Below, piece after piece: positions 1 through 8,072 of a DNA stretch of 64,000 nucleotides (its first letter is position 1; the number at the start of each line of letters is the position of its first letter). The translations under genes were made by a program, and so were the position numbers. Source of the stretch: Clavibacter sp. (GTDB taxonomy: Bacteria; Actinomycetota; Actinomycetes; Nanopelagicales; Nanopelagicaceae); NCBI GenBank assembly GCA_003569145.1, contig BGOH01000001.1, forward strand, positions 124,001 to 188,000, in the 5' to 3' direction. The notes beneath the pieces are model-generated. The model saw only the letters and a list, made by a program, of their open reading frames with translations. It ran no database searches and was not told where the DNA came from.

Positions 1-327
1 TATTCAAGTGCCAGCCAACTCATAGCGGGCTATGCCAAATCACAGTGGAGCGCTTTTGTTAATCCATTAGGGGCCCTTATTGCAATTGCTTTGCTAACTC
101 TCACATCTATATTTCCTTTTATAGCTGGCCTAGCAGGAGAGCTCTCGGGTTGGTATCTCTACTTTGCAATTGTTATGACAAGAAGTATTAAGCGGGATAA
201 AGACAAGAACGATTCCAGTACTTCTCTTCTTCATCCCTTGAGCGCGCTTATCTGGATCTACTTAATATCGATTTCTTGGATAAAGAAGTATCGAGGCGAA
301 CTTTCTTGGCGCGGTAGGAAACTATGA
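1..327 (+). CDS. Membrane glycosyltransferase, C-terminal part (partial)
   Basis: The reading frame is open from base 1, so the 5' part of the gene lies outside the window. The visible 108 residues hold about two hydrophobic segments (around residues 20-55 and 80-95) separated by a basic stretch, ending in a basic tail. This resembles the membrane-anchored C-terminus of family 2 glycosyltransferases found in carotenoid clusters. Its stop overlaps the start of the following CrtI-like gene (ATGA), so the two are very probably co-transcribed. A role in glycosylating a carotenoid end group is an inference from position. The catalytic domain is not visible and the assignment is weak. Confidence 0.45.
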   Translation, partial: YSSASQLIAGYAKSQWSAFVNPLGALIAIALLTLTSIFPFIAGLAGELSGWYLYFAIVMTRSIKRDKDKNDSSTSLLHPLSALIWIYLISISWIKKYRGELSWRGRKL

Positions 328-1841
328 GCCATCACAGAACTAGCAAAGTATCAAAATCCGTAATTGTAATTGGTGCCGGCATGGGTGGTATGGCAGCTGC
401 TGCCCGCCTTGCAAAGCGTGGGCATAAAGTTAAAGTCTTTGAAGCAGCTTCTTTTGCTGGTGGAAAGTGTCGAACTGAAGATATCTCAGGATTTTCATTT
501 GATACTGGCCCTTCGCTACTTACCCTTCCAGCTGTCTACAGAGATCTTTTTGTTAAAACAGGAAAGCGTTTAGAAAATCTCGTCCAACTAAACCCAGTTG
601 ATCCCTCTTTTACATATATCTTTGATGATGGCAAGAGAGTAACTTTTCCAAATCTCTCACATAGCGGCACAGTCTTAGCTATTACTGAAAGTTTCGGAAC
701 GCAGGCAGGAGATGCTTGGCATCAATTACTGACTAGAGCTGAGAAGATGTGGGGCGCATCAAGACAAGCTTTTGTTGAAAGTGAGCTCCGCTCCCCTTTT
801 CAGATGCTAAAGAGTCCATCACTTCTCCGTGATTTAAAAACAATTGCTCCATTTACTTCCCTTCGAGACTTAGTTAGAAGTTATACCGATAATGTCTACA
901 TTGGAAAGATAATTGATCGCTATGCCACCTATACCGGCTCCGATCCTAGAAAAGTCCCCGCAGTTCTTTTAACTATTGCCTTTGTCGAGGAGGCTTTCGG
1001 TGCTTGGCATGTTAGCGGTGGAGTTGGCACGCTTGCTAAATCCCTTGAGTCTCGCCTAAGTGATTTAGGAGTTGAGCTGCATCTAAACACAAAAGTTGAT
1101 CGAATCATCACTAAATCTGGCGTTGCAATTGGAGTTAGATTGGCTAATGGCCAAGTTCATAATAGCGATGTAGTAATTGCCAACGCTGATGCAGATTTAG
1201 TTTATAACCAGCTCCTTGAAAAGAGTTCCAGAACTAGAAGTGCCCGTAACTCACTTAACAAAGCCACTGCATCACTCTCTGGATTCTCGCTTCTCCTTGG
1301 GCTTCGTGGCTCATCAGAGCTTGGCCACCACACTGTATTTTTCCCTAAAGATTATGATGCTGAATTTGATTCTATCTTCGAAAAGAGAAGGCCAGTAGAA
1401 GATCCAGCTATCTATATCTGCAATCCAAATGACTCCAGGATGAAGCGAGCTGGAGTGGATGAGAGTTGGTCGGTACTAATTAATGCCCCTCGCCATCAAC
1501 CAAAAGATGGCTTTAATTGGGATGAGAAAAGCTCAAAGGAATATAGCCAGCACATTATTAATCTAATGGAGGCAAAGGGATTAGATGTTCGCTCCCGAAT
1601 TGAAGTTTTGGAATATAGATCTCCAGCAGATTTAGAAAGAAACGTTAACGCCCCTGGGGGTTCTATTTATGGCACATCTAGCAATGGAGCAAGATCGGCT
1701 TTTTGGAGGGCGCGTAATCGCTCCAAGATTAAAAACTTATTCTTAGTTGGCGGTTCAACTCATCCTGGTGGAGGTCTACCTTTAGTTGGAATTAGCGCTG
1801 AGATTGTTGCAGAAGCGGTCGAAGAAAGTTTAGAACAGTAA
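324..1841 (+). CDS. CrtI-family carotenoid desaturase/oxidase, second copy
   Basis: A 505-residue FAD-dependent oxidoreductase of the phytoene desaturase family. The N-terminal dinucleotide-binding motif is at residues 16-22 (IGAGMGG), followed by GGKCRT and DTGPSLLTLP. The C-terminal FAD motif, with the run VGGSTHPGGGLP, lies around 470-490. It differs clearly from the crtI gene at 4353. In similar clusters such second copies act as CrtD-type 3,4-desaturases or terminal-methyl oxidases, often before glycosylation. Its overlap with an upstream membrane glycosyltransferase fits that. The exact reaction cannot be read from the sequence. Its 3' end overlaps the convergent CDP-alcohol phosphotransferase by 50 bases. 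Confidence 0.75.
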   Translation: MSHHRTSKVSKSVIVIGAGMGGMAAAARLAKRGHKVKVFEAASFAGGKCRTEDISGFSFDTGPSLLTLPAVYRDLFVKTGKRLENLVQLNPVDPSFTYIFDDGKRVTFPNLSHSGTVLAITESFGTQAGDAWHQLLTRAEKMWGASRQAFVESELRSPFQMLKSPSLLRDLKTIAPFTSLRDLVRSYTDNVYIGKIIDRYATYTGSDPRKVPAVLLTIAFVEEAFGAWHVSGGVGTLAKSLESRLSDLGVELHLNTKVDRIITKSGVAIGVRLANGQVHNSDVVIANADADLVYNQLLEKSSRTRSARNSLNKATASLSGFSLLLGLRGSSELGHHTVFFPKDYDAEFDSIFEKRRPVEDPAIYICNPNDSRMKRAGVDESWSVLINAPRHQPKDGFNWDEKSSKEYSQHIINLMEAKGLDVRSRIEVLEYRSPADLERNVNAPGGSIYGTSSNGARSAFWRARNRSKIKNLFLVGGSTHPGGGLPLVGISAEIVAEAVEESLEQ

Positions 1842-2421
1842 ATAGAGAGATTACCTGAAGCACAGCCCAGATCTGAGAGAGCAGCGTTGCTAGATCCATA
1901 TCAACAGCTCTTGCAACGAGAGCAATAAATAAAATGCTGGCTCTAATGGGACGCTCACCAATTGTCACAACCCCTAATTGAGTAACGCCAAGTGATGCCG
2001 CCCTTGAGCGCATATATTCTTGAAGAAATGCTGCAAGCCAAGCGATTAAGACCAGTTGATAGGGAGCTCCAAGTAGATAGAGGCTAAAGGCCCAGAGCGC
2101 TTCAACAATTCGATCGATAAAGCCATCAAGTAGCGCTCCCCACCTACTGACCTTTCCAGTAAGTATTGCTAAGGATCCATCAATGCCATCTGCAATCAAG
2201 GAGAAGACTAGAAGCGCTATAGCCCAATTACTTTCAATATTAACTACCAAGCTGATACCAAGCAGTAAACCAAAGATAGATAGAGAATTAGGGGTAACTC
2301 TTAAAACTGCTAGAGGTTTACATAGCAGGAATGAAATTTCTAACCATGCTCTAACAATTCCTTTTATCTCTGCTCCGCCATGAAGGCTGGACCAGGAATC
2401 AAAGAATTCTATCTTCTTCAT
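1792..2421 (-). CDS. CDP-alcohol phosphatidyltransferase family protein
   Basis: A 209-residue integral membrane protein with about six hydrophobic helices. It carries the CDP-alcohol transferase signature D-x2-D-G-x2-A-x-x8-G-x3-D-x3-D within residues 73-100 (DGIDGSLAI then GALLDGFID). These enzymes move a phospho-alcohol between CDP and an alcohol in lipid synthesis. The residue that is normally Arg after the conserved Ala is Ile here, whereas the pgsA product in this window keeps AR at the same spacing. The substrate is unknown. It starts with an ATGA overlap on the metF stop, so it is translated after metF, and it converges on the CrtI-like gene. Confidence 0.75.
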   Translation of the reverse strand: MKKIEFFDSWSSLHGGAEIKGIVRAWLEISFLLCKPLAVLRVTPNSLSIFGLLLGISLVVNIESNWAIALLVFSLIADGIDGSLAILTGKVSRWGALLDGFIDRIVEALWAFSLYLLGAPYQLVLIAWLAAFLQEYMRSRAASLGVTQLGVVTIGERPIRASILFIALVARAVDMDLATLLSQIWAVLQVISLFTVLNFLRPLLQQSQR

Positions 2422-3266
2422 CTAAGTCCAATTCTCTTAATAATTTCAATCGTTGGAGCTGCGCTATTCATAGTATAAAAATGTAGACCTGGCACTCCAT
2501 AATCTAGAAGCTTTTTAGATAACTCACTTGCAATATCTACACCGACTTTAACCACATCAGCTGGGGTATCCCCTGCTGCCTCAACTCTTCTTTGAACTTC
2601 ACTTGGGATTGGCGAGCCTGCAAGTTCGCTCATTTTCTTTAATTGAGCAAAATTAGTTATGGGAAGAATTCCAGGATAGATATCAAGCTTTGAACCTTTA
2701 GCTCTTATCTCATCTACTAAGTTGATATAGCCCTTAACATCAAAGAAGAATTGAGTTGTAGCAAAACTTGCTCCGCATCTTTCCTTCTCAAGAAGTACTT
2801 TTATATCTTGTTCAAAATTTCCCATTGATGCTGGATGGCCATCAGGAAATGCTGCAACTCCAACTTCAAAGCCCATACTTGATGCAAGAGTTACTAACTG
2901 GTCTGCGTGATCAAAGCCTCCAGCTGTACTCTCCCATTTCACGCCAGGTCCACCCTTAGGATCGCCGCGAAGTGCAAGGATTGACTTAATTCCAGAGGCT
3001 TTGTATTGATTGAGAATCTCAATTAATTCATCTTTACTAGATCCAACACAGGTTAGGTGTGCAATTGTTGAAATTCCACTTCTTGCTGTGATCTCTGAGG
3101 TAATTCTTACTGTGCGATCTCTCGTTGAACCACCTGCGCCATAAGTAACTGAAACAAAATCAGGTTTATAGACTGCAAGAGCCTTTAGAGCGCTCCAGAG
3201 ACGCTCCTCTCCGGCCTGATCTTTAGGCGGAAAGAACTCAACGGAGAAGGTAGGCGCACTATTCAT
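2418..3266 (-). CDS. metF: Methylenetetrahydrofolate reductase
   Basis: A 282-residue FAD enzyme that reduces 5,10-methylene-THF to 5-methyl-THF, the methyl donor for methionine synthesis. Visible family features are the N-terminal SVEFFPPK with the catalytic Glu at about residue 10, SVTYGAGGSTRDRT near 40-50, HLTCVG, and LALRGDP near 98-104. Length matches the family. It is divergent from crtE with only 24 bases between the start codons, so the two promoters must overlap or lie inside the genes. The product feeds the methionine pathway whose other genes (metX, metY) lie 35 kb away. No riboswitch is visible in front of this copy. Confidence 0.95.
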   Translation of the reverse strand: MNSAPTFSVEFFPPKDQAGEERLWSALKALAVYKPDFVSVTYGAGGSTRDRTVRITSEITARSGISTIAHLTCVGSSKDELIEILNQYKASGIKSILALRGDPKGGPGVKWESTAGGFDHADQLVTLASSMGFEVGVAAFPDGHPASMGNFEQDIKVLLEKERCGASFATTQFFFDVKGYINLVDEIRAKGSKLDIYPGILPITNFAQLKKMSELAGSPIPSEVQRRVEAAGDTPADVVKVGVDIASELSKKLLDYGVPGLHFYTMNSAAPTIEIIKRIGLR

Positions 3267-3290
3267 ATAGCGGGAGGGTACCGTTGCGCC

Positions 3291-4352
3291 GTGAAATCTC
3301 CTGACCTATCCCAGCTTCGCGCCGAGATAGATAAGACCTTGGCCTCATTTACCGTTGCAAGAAGCGCTGCGCTTCTTGATATTGGCCCAGAGCTAGTGCC
3401 AGTAGCAAAGGCAATGTCAGATTTTATTACCCAAGGTGGAAAGAGATTTCGGCCAATCTTTGCCTATTTAGGTTATTTAGGAAGCGGAGCAGAAGCGCGC
3501 GAGGAGATACTACGTGCCTGCACATCCTTAGAGTTAGTTCACGTTTGCGCACTTATCCACGATGATGTGATGGATGGCTCTGATACTAGAAGAAATAAAC
3601 CAGCAATACATAAAGCGTTTCAGCAATATCACCAAGATTCTTCTTACAAAGGCAGCTCTGAAAGATTTGGAAGTTCCTCCGCAATTCTTATGGGTGATTT
3701 AGCTCTGGTCTGGGCCGATCGCTTATTGGTGGAATCTGGAATTAGCGGTGATGAATTTCTTCAAGTGCAATCAGTATTTGCAGATATGAGAGATGAATTG
3801 ATGGCTGGCCAGTACTTAGATGTTTTAGAGGGCGCACTTGCCACAACTAGTATTGATAGATCTCTAAAAGTTGCTCGATATAAGTCAGGTAAATACTCAA
3901 TTGAACGCCCACTTCACTTTGGCGCAGCGCTTTCTGGAAAAAAGGAACTAATGAGCGCCTACTCATCATTTGGACTTCCTCTCGGGGAAGCCTTTCAATT
4001 ACGTGATGATCTACTTGGTGTATTTGGAGATCCAGAGGTCACGGGAAAACCAGCAGGTGATGATTTAAGAGAGGGAAAGCGAACGGTACTAATTGCCCTC
4101 ACCATGCAGGCAGTAGGCAAACAAGAGCGAGAGCTTCTAACTGCCTCACTTGGAGATGAAGGACTTGATAAAACACAGATTCTTAAGCTTCAAGAGATTA
4201 TTTCTAGCTCTGGAGCGGTCGCTCAAGTTGAGAAGCTCATCACAGAGCTTCGAGATAGAGCCATTTCTGCGTTGCGAGATAGCCAAGTTGAGACAAGTAT
4301 TCTCTCTGTATTAGAAGAGATGGCAACTATTGCAACGCAACGGAGTCTTTAA
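3291..4352 (+). CDS. crtE: Polyprenyl (geranylgeranyl) diphosphate synthase
   Basis: A 353-residue trans-isoprenyl diphosphate synthase. The first aspartate-rich motif DDVMD lies at about residues 89-93 and the second (RDDLLG) near 238. Both bind diphosphate through magnesium. The start is GTG at 3291. It is followed directly by crtI (no gap) and crtB, so the role is most likely supply of geranylgeranyl diphosphate for phytoene. Actinobacterial enzymes of this type may also supply menaquinone or other prenyl chains. Chain length cannot be read with certainty. Confidence 0.9.
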   Translation: MKSPDLSQLRAEIDKTLASFTVARSAALLDIGPELVPVAKAMSDFITQGGKRFRPIFAYLGYLGSGAEAREEILRACTSLELVHVCALIHDDVMDGSDTRRNKPAIHKAFQQYHQDSSYKGSSERFGSSSAILMGDLALVWADRLLVESGISGDEFLQVQSVFADMRDELMAGQYLDVLEGALATTSIDRSLKVARYKSGKYSIERPLHFGAALSGKKELMSAYSSFGLPLGEAFQLRDDLLGVFGDPEVTGKPAGDDLREGKRTVLIALTMQAVGKQERELLTASLGDEGLDKTQILKLQEIISSSGAVAQVEKLITELRDRAISALRDSQVETSILSVLEEMATIATQRSL

Positions 4353-5834
4353 ATGCGAAAAGTTAAGGGAAAAACAGACCGAGTAGTAGTTGTCGGTGCT
4401 GGACTTGCTGGCCTTAGTTGCGCGCTAAGGCTTGCCGGAGCTGGGCGAGAAGTAATTGTGATTGAGCGTGAAGCGGTTCCTGGTGGTCGAAATGGATTAA
4501 TGAAAAAAGATGGATATTCATTTGATACTGGACCAAGTGTTTTAACTATGCCTGATCTGATTGCCGATGCTCTGGCATGCGTTGGAGAGAAAATAGAAGA
4601 TTGGCTCGATCTGATGCCGCTTAAGCCACTATATCGAGCCTTTTATGCCGATGGTTCTCAATTAGATGTTCATGCAAATACAGAACAGATGGAAGCAGAG
4701 ATTGCAAAAAATATTAGTGCAGATGAAGCTGCTGGCTATCGACGATATGTTGAATTTGTTACCAAGTTATATAAGTATGAGATGAATGACTTTATTGATA
4801 GAAATATTGACTCTCCCCTAAACCTGCTAACTCCTAATCTTGCTCGATTAATTGCTCTTGGTGGCTTTAGAAAGCTTGCTCCTAAAGTCTCTCAATTCCT
4901 AAAAGATCCTAGAACTCAACGCGTCTATTCTTTTCAAGCGATGTATGCCGGGGTTTCGCCCCAGCAAGCACTTGCTATTTATGCAGTTATTGCCTACATG
5001 GATTCAGTTAATGGAGTCTTCTTTCCTAAAGGTGGAATGCATGCGGTTCCAAGAGCGCTAGCAGGAGCTGCCGAGAAACATGGCGTGACTTTCAAATATA
5101 ACACCACAGTGACAAAGGTAGAAAAGAGTGGATCTAGGGCAAGTGCTGTAATAACTAGTGATGGCCAGAGAATTGAATGTGATGTTGTGGTGCTAAATCC
5201 TGATTTGCCTGTGGCGTGGCGAGATTTACTAGGAAAAACTCCGCTATCGGTTAAACGACTCAATTACTCACCTTCTTGTGTAACCATCTTGGCTGGCTCT
5301 TCCAAGAGTTATGATCATTTAGCTCATCACAATATTCACTTTGGCCACTCCTGGGATGGAGTCTTTGATGAGCTAATTACTAAAAAGCAATTGATGAGCG
5401 ACCCAAGCCTTTTGGTGACTCTACCTTCAAAAGATGATCCAAGCCTTGCCCCAAGTGGAAAACATAGTTATTACATTCTCTTTCCTACGCCAAATCTTGA
5501 TGCTGATATTGATTGGAAGAAGATGAAGAACGTTTATAAAGATCAAATGTATGCCACGATGCAAGAGCGGGGCTATAAAGATTTTGCAGACTCAGTTGAG
5601 GTAGAACATGTAACAACTCCCCTCGATTGGCAAGAGATGGGGATGGAAAGAGGTGCGCCATTTGCAAGCGCGCATACTTTCCTGCAAACCGGACCTTTTA
5701 GGCCAAGTAATATGGCAAAGGGATATGAGAATGTGGTCTTTACTGGAAGTGGTACCCAACCTGGAGTCGGAGTTCCAATGGTTCTAATCTCAGGAAGACT
5801 TGCAGCAGAGAGAATTGTTGGACCAGTAAAGTAA
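4353..5834 (+). CDS. crtI: Phytoene desaturase
   Basis: A 493-residue FAD-dependent desaturase that converts phytoene to lycopene at the membrane. The N-terminal motif VVVGAGLAGLS starts near residue 12, followed by GGRNG and FDTGPSVLTMPDL. The C-terminal signature GSGTQPGVGVPMVLISGRLAAERI lies around 465-490, as in bacterial CrtI. It begins one base after the crtE stop and is followed two bases after its stop by crtB. This is the canonical crtE-crtI-crtB operon. Compared with the CrtI-like gene at 324, this copy is the better match to classical phytoene desaturase. Confidence 0.95.
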   Translation: MRKVKGKTDRVVVVGAGLAGLSCALRLAGAGREVIVIEREAVPGGRNGLMKKDGYSFDTGPSVLTMPDLIADALACVGEKIEDWLDLMPLKPLYRAFYADGSQLDVHANTEQMEAEIAKNISADEAAGYRRYVEFVTKLYKYEMNDFIDRNIDSPLNLLTPNLARLIALGGFRKLAPKVSQFLKDPRTQRVYSFQAMYAGVSPQQALAIYAVIAYMDSVNGVFFPKGGMHAVPRALAGAAEKHGVTFKYNTTVTKVEKSGSRASAVITSDGQRIECDVVVLNPDLPVAWRDLLGKTPLSVKRLNYSPSCVTILAGSSKSYDHLAHHNIHFGHSWDGVFDELITKKQLMSDPSLLVTLPSKDDPSLAPSGKHSYYILFPTPNLDADIDWKKMKNVYKDQMYATMQERGYKDFADSVEVEHVTTPLDWQEMGMERGAPFASAHTFLQTGPFRPSNMAKGYENVVFTGSGTQPGVGVPMVLISGRLAAERIVGPVK

Positions 5835-5836
5835 AT

Positions 5837-6745
5837 ATGGATGAGTTAAGCGCTGCTGGAATCCATGATCCTGAGCTACGCAAATCTTATTTGGAGTGCA
5901 AAAGGCTCAACTCTCTTCATGGAAAAACTTACTACCTAGCTACTCTCCTTCTTCCAAAAGCTAAGCGCCCACATGTTCATGCGTTATACGGATTTGCTCG
6001 GTATGCCGATGAGATTGTCGATGATCTGGCATCTACTCTTACTCACCAAGAAAAAGTAGATGAACTCGGCAGGTGGAGTGATCAACTCTTATCCGACATT
6101 TCTATGGGGCGAAGTAGCGATCATGTCGGACGAGCTCTGGTTGATACAGTGCAGCGTTTTAACATTCCAATTTCTTACTTTGAAGCATTTCTTCACTCCA
6201 TGGCAATGGATTTATCTGTAACCCAGTACGAAAGATATGAAGACTTGATGGAGTATGTCTATGGATCTGCTGCAGTAATTGGGCTCCAGATGGTTCATGT
6301 TCTGGGAACAGTTGAGGGAAAAAAATCTGAGGCGCTCGCTCCGGCTGAGAAGTTAGGAATAGCCTTTCAATTAGCCAACTTCATCAGAGATGTAGGTGAG
6401 GATCTAGAACGCGGGCGAATATATCTACCAATGGCAGAGCTGGCCTCATTTGGCGTAGATCGCGAGATGCTAGAGGCAAGGCAAGTTCGCCCTGAAATTA
6501 TCCAAGCGCTCAAGTTTCAGATTGCAAGGGTGCGCCAACTACAGAGCGAGGCAGATGCTGGAATTGAGCTACTAAGCCCGGATGCAAGGGCGTGCATTAG
6601 AGCAGCAAGTGAGCTCTACTGCGGAATTGTCGATGAGGTTGAGAAAATTGATTATCAAATTTTTACCAAGCGAGCTAAGACTTCTAATTTTCGGCGAGTT
6701 AGAACGGCGCTTCCTGCTTATTTTTCAGCGCTCGCTTCTCGCTAG
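5837..6745 (+). CDS. crtB: Phytoene synthase
   Basis: A 302-residue squalene/phytoene synthase-family protein that condenses two geranylgeranyl diphosphates to phytoene. Both substrate-binding aspartate motifs are present: YADEIVDD at residues 56-63 and RDVGEDLERGRIYLP near 184-198. It ends the crtE-crtI-crtB operon, and its stop overlaps the end of the convergent crtYd by four bases. Length is normal. Confidence 0.96.
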   Translation: MDELSAAGIHDPELRKSYLECKRLNSLHGKTYYLATLLLPKAKRPHVHALYGFARYADEIVDDLASTLTHQEKVDELGRWSDQLLSDISMGRSSDHVGRALVDTVQRFNIPISYFEAFLHSMAMDLSVTQYERYEDLMEYVYGSAAVIGLQMVHVLGTVEGKKSEALAPAEKLGIAFQLANFIRDVGEDLERGRIYLPMAELASFGVDREMLEARQVRPEIIQALKFQIARVRQLQSEADAGIELLSPDARACIRAASELYCGIVDEVEKIDYQIFTKRAKTSNFRRVRTALPAYFSALASR

Positions 6746-7047
6746 TTTCTTTGTATTCCCCTTCTTCCCCAAAAAATCCACTGCGAGATAACCATAACAA
6801 TCATAGAAAATCCAAAGAATAGATCTTCAACTGGAGCAGATGCAATTCGCACCCCAACTATTACATCAGGGTCATAAGTAATGATGCCTCTAGAAGTTAA
6901 CCACCAATTTGTAATGATTTGGAAAAAGAGCATGATTGCGTAGGCGTTCCAGAAACTCTTTCTTGATAAAACTCTAGATTTAGTTATATAAAAATCAAAT
7001 AAAATAACGAGTGGAACTGAAAGAAGGGCTAGTTGGGTGTAACTCAT
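6742..7047 (-). CDS. crtYd: Lycopene cyclase subunit CrtYd
   Basis: A 101-residue membrane protein with about three helices, the second half of the heterodimeric actinobacterial lycopene cyclase. It carries the catalytic-type motif PVEDLFF at residues 72-78, equivalent to PLEEFLFF in the partner. It starts with an ATGA overlap on crtYc, so the two are translated together. Heterodimers of this type form beta-ionone rings (CrtYc/d) or, with a lycopene elongase, C50 rings (CrtYe/f, CrtYg/h). No UbiA-type elongase gene is visible here, which favours a C40 beta-cyclase, but the neighbouring sequence is cut off. Confidence 0.88.
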   Translation of the reverse strand: MSYTQLALLSVPLVILFDFYITKSRVLSRKSFWNAYAIMLFFQIITNWWLTSRGIITYDPDVIVGVRIASAPVEDLFFGFSMIVMVISQWIFWGRRGIQRN

Positions 7048-7376
7048 CGCTCATCACCATAATTCCAATGAGGCTTTACCCGTCTCACTGCTTCTATTGT
7101 CATTAAAGCAGCTAGAGGAACTACGATGAAGAAAAGGAACTCTTCAAGCGGAATCCCAGCAGGTCCAAAGATTCCAACAACCTGCTCTCTATCAAAGAAC
7201 CAATGCCTAGAGGTGACTGCGTAATAATCCCAAGTTAAGAAAATAGCTGCAGTAGGAAGAATTGCTAACATCGCTCGCTTAATTCTTCGCAATACTCCAA
7301 CTTTAAGAAAAATCTCCAGCCAGAATGAACCGAGAACTGTGAAGGTGAGCATTGCAAAATAACCGAACTTCAACAT
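7044..7376 (-). CDS. crtYc: Lycopene cyclase subunit CrtYc
   Basis: A 110-residue membrane protein with about three helices, the first subunit of the two-gene lycopene cyclase. The motif PLEEFLFF at residues 76-83 matches the cyclase signature. It is transcribed opposite to crtE-I-B and overlaps crtYd by four bases. Its start lies about 25 bases from the TPP riboswitch that runs the other way, so the interval 7377-7400 must carry promoters for both directions. Confidence 0.88.
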   Translation of the reverse strand: MLKFGYFAMLTFTVLGSFWLEIFLKVGVLRRIKRAMLAILPTAAIFLTWDYYAVTSRHWFFDREQVVGIFGPAGIPLEEFLFFIVVPLAALMTIEAVRRVKPHWNYGDER

Positions 7377-7400
7377 GGGCTTATGCTATTGTTCTGCTAA

Positions 7401-7480
7401 TCGGGAGCCAAAAGTTGGCTGAGAGGACCTCTTCGAAGGTCGACCGAAAGACCAGTTCGGTAATGCGAATTGGAAGGGAG
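7401..7480 (+). promoter_or_regulatory. TPP (thiamine pyrophosphate) riboswitch
   Basis: The RNA shows the conserved THI-box pieces in order. These are a P3 stem AGCC/GGCT, the core GGCTGAGAGG, an extra hairpin GACCTcttcgAAGGTC, then GACC, an arm with the TAATGCG loop element (7461-7467), and the closing GGAAGGGAG. The AAGGGAG at the 3' edge (7474-7480) is also the only good ribosome binding site for the ATG at 7488. Ligand binding would therefore be expected to hide the Shine-Dalgarno sequence, as in thiM-type switches. It controls the PnuC-family genes that follow. Confidence 0.85.
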
Positions 7481-7487
7481 CTTAATC

Positions 7488-7751
7488 ATGTTTACCGTTT
7501 TCACAGCTTGGGGCTATGAAGTATCGGCCCTGGAGTTAAGCGCAGTAATCACTTCATTTACGGCTGTACTTCTCGGGGCGCGCGGAGTAAGAATGACCTG
7601 GCCCTGGTACCTCGTTAGCGCATCACTTTATGCAATCTTCTTCTATCAAGTAGATCTAATTGCTAGCGCACTACTTCAATTTGTCTTCATCGCAGCAGGA
7701 ATCTGGGGTTGGCTTGGATGGAATAAGACTGGCGTTATCCTAGGTATATGA
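7488..7751 (+). CDS. pnuT: PnuC/PnuT-family vitamin transporter, N-terminal half
   Basis: These 87 residues match the first three membrane helices of the PnuC family, with the family-like stretch WPWYLVSASLYAIFFY and an ending GIWGWLGW. The ATG at 7488 is preferred over an upstream in-frame TTG at 7470 because the TTG lies inside the riboswitch and AAGGGAG is spaced for 7488. The remaining helices are encoded by the next reading frame, which overlaps by ATGA. Either the transporter is really split into two peptides or a base is missing near 7742-7751. The TPP switch predicts thiamine (PnuT) rather than nicotinamide riboside as substrate. Confidence 0.8.
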   Translation: MFTVFTAWGYEVSALELSAVITSFTAVLLGARGVRMTWPWYLVSASLYAIFFYQVDLIASALLQFVFIAAGIWGWLGWNKTGVILGI

Positions 7752-8065
7752 ATAACAAGGAGAGATTAATCTGGCTTACAGCTTTAGTGGCATCTTGGCT
7801 TCTTACTGCGCCAATACTTGAAAGCATCGGCGCTGCTGCAACACTGCCAGATTCCTTCTTGCTTATCTCAAGCACTCTGGCACAGACTGCAATGGTGCTT
7901 CAGAGAAATGAGACTTGGATTGCCTGGATTGTGATTGATATTTTTGGAACTTATCACTATGCAAATCAAGGCTATTGGTTCACTGCATTGCTCTATGGTG
8001 TCTTTACAATAATCGCCGTCTTTGGGCTAGAGCGTTGGAAGAAATTATCTAAGAGCGCTGATTAA
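7748..8065 (+). CDS. pnuT: PnuC/PnuT-family vitamin transporter, C-terminal half
   Basis: These 105 residues match the second half of PnuC-family transporters. There is a helix after residue 8, then the conserved block around ETWIAWIVIDIFGTYHYANQG and LTALLYGVFTIIAVFGL-type helices, and a short basic tail. Together with the preceding 87 residues the total is about 190, the normal size of the family. The ribosome binding site before 7748 is weak. This would be explained by translational coupling through ATGA or by a sequencing deletion that split one gene. Substrate prediction (thiamine or a precursor) rests on the upstream TPP riboswitch. Confidence 0.78.
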   Translation: MNNKERLIWLTALVASWLLTAPILESIGAAATLPDSFLLISSTLAQTAMVLQRNETWIAWIVIDIFGTYHYANQGYWFTALLYGVFTIIAVFGLERWKKLSKSAD

Positions 8066-8072
8066 ATCTAAT

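Noticed and set aside
7470-7487. Earlier TTG start for the PnuC-family N-terminal half
   Set aside because: It lies in the conserved 3' strand of the TPP aptamer and has no ribosome binding site. ATG 7488 has AAGGGAG at proper spacing.
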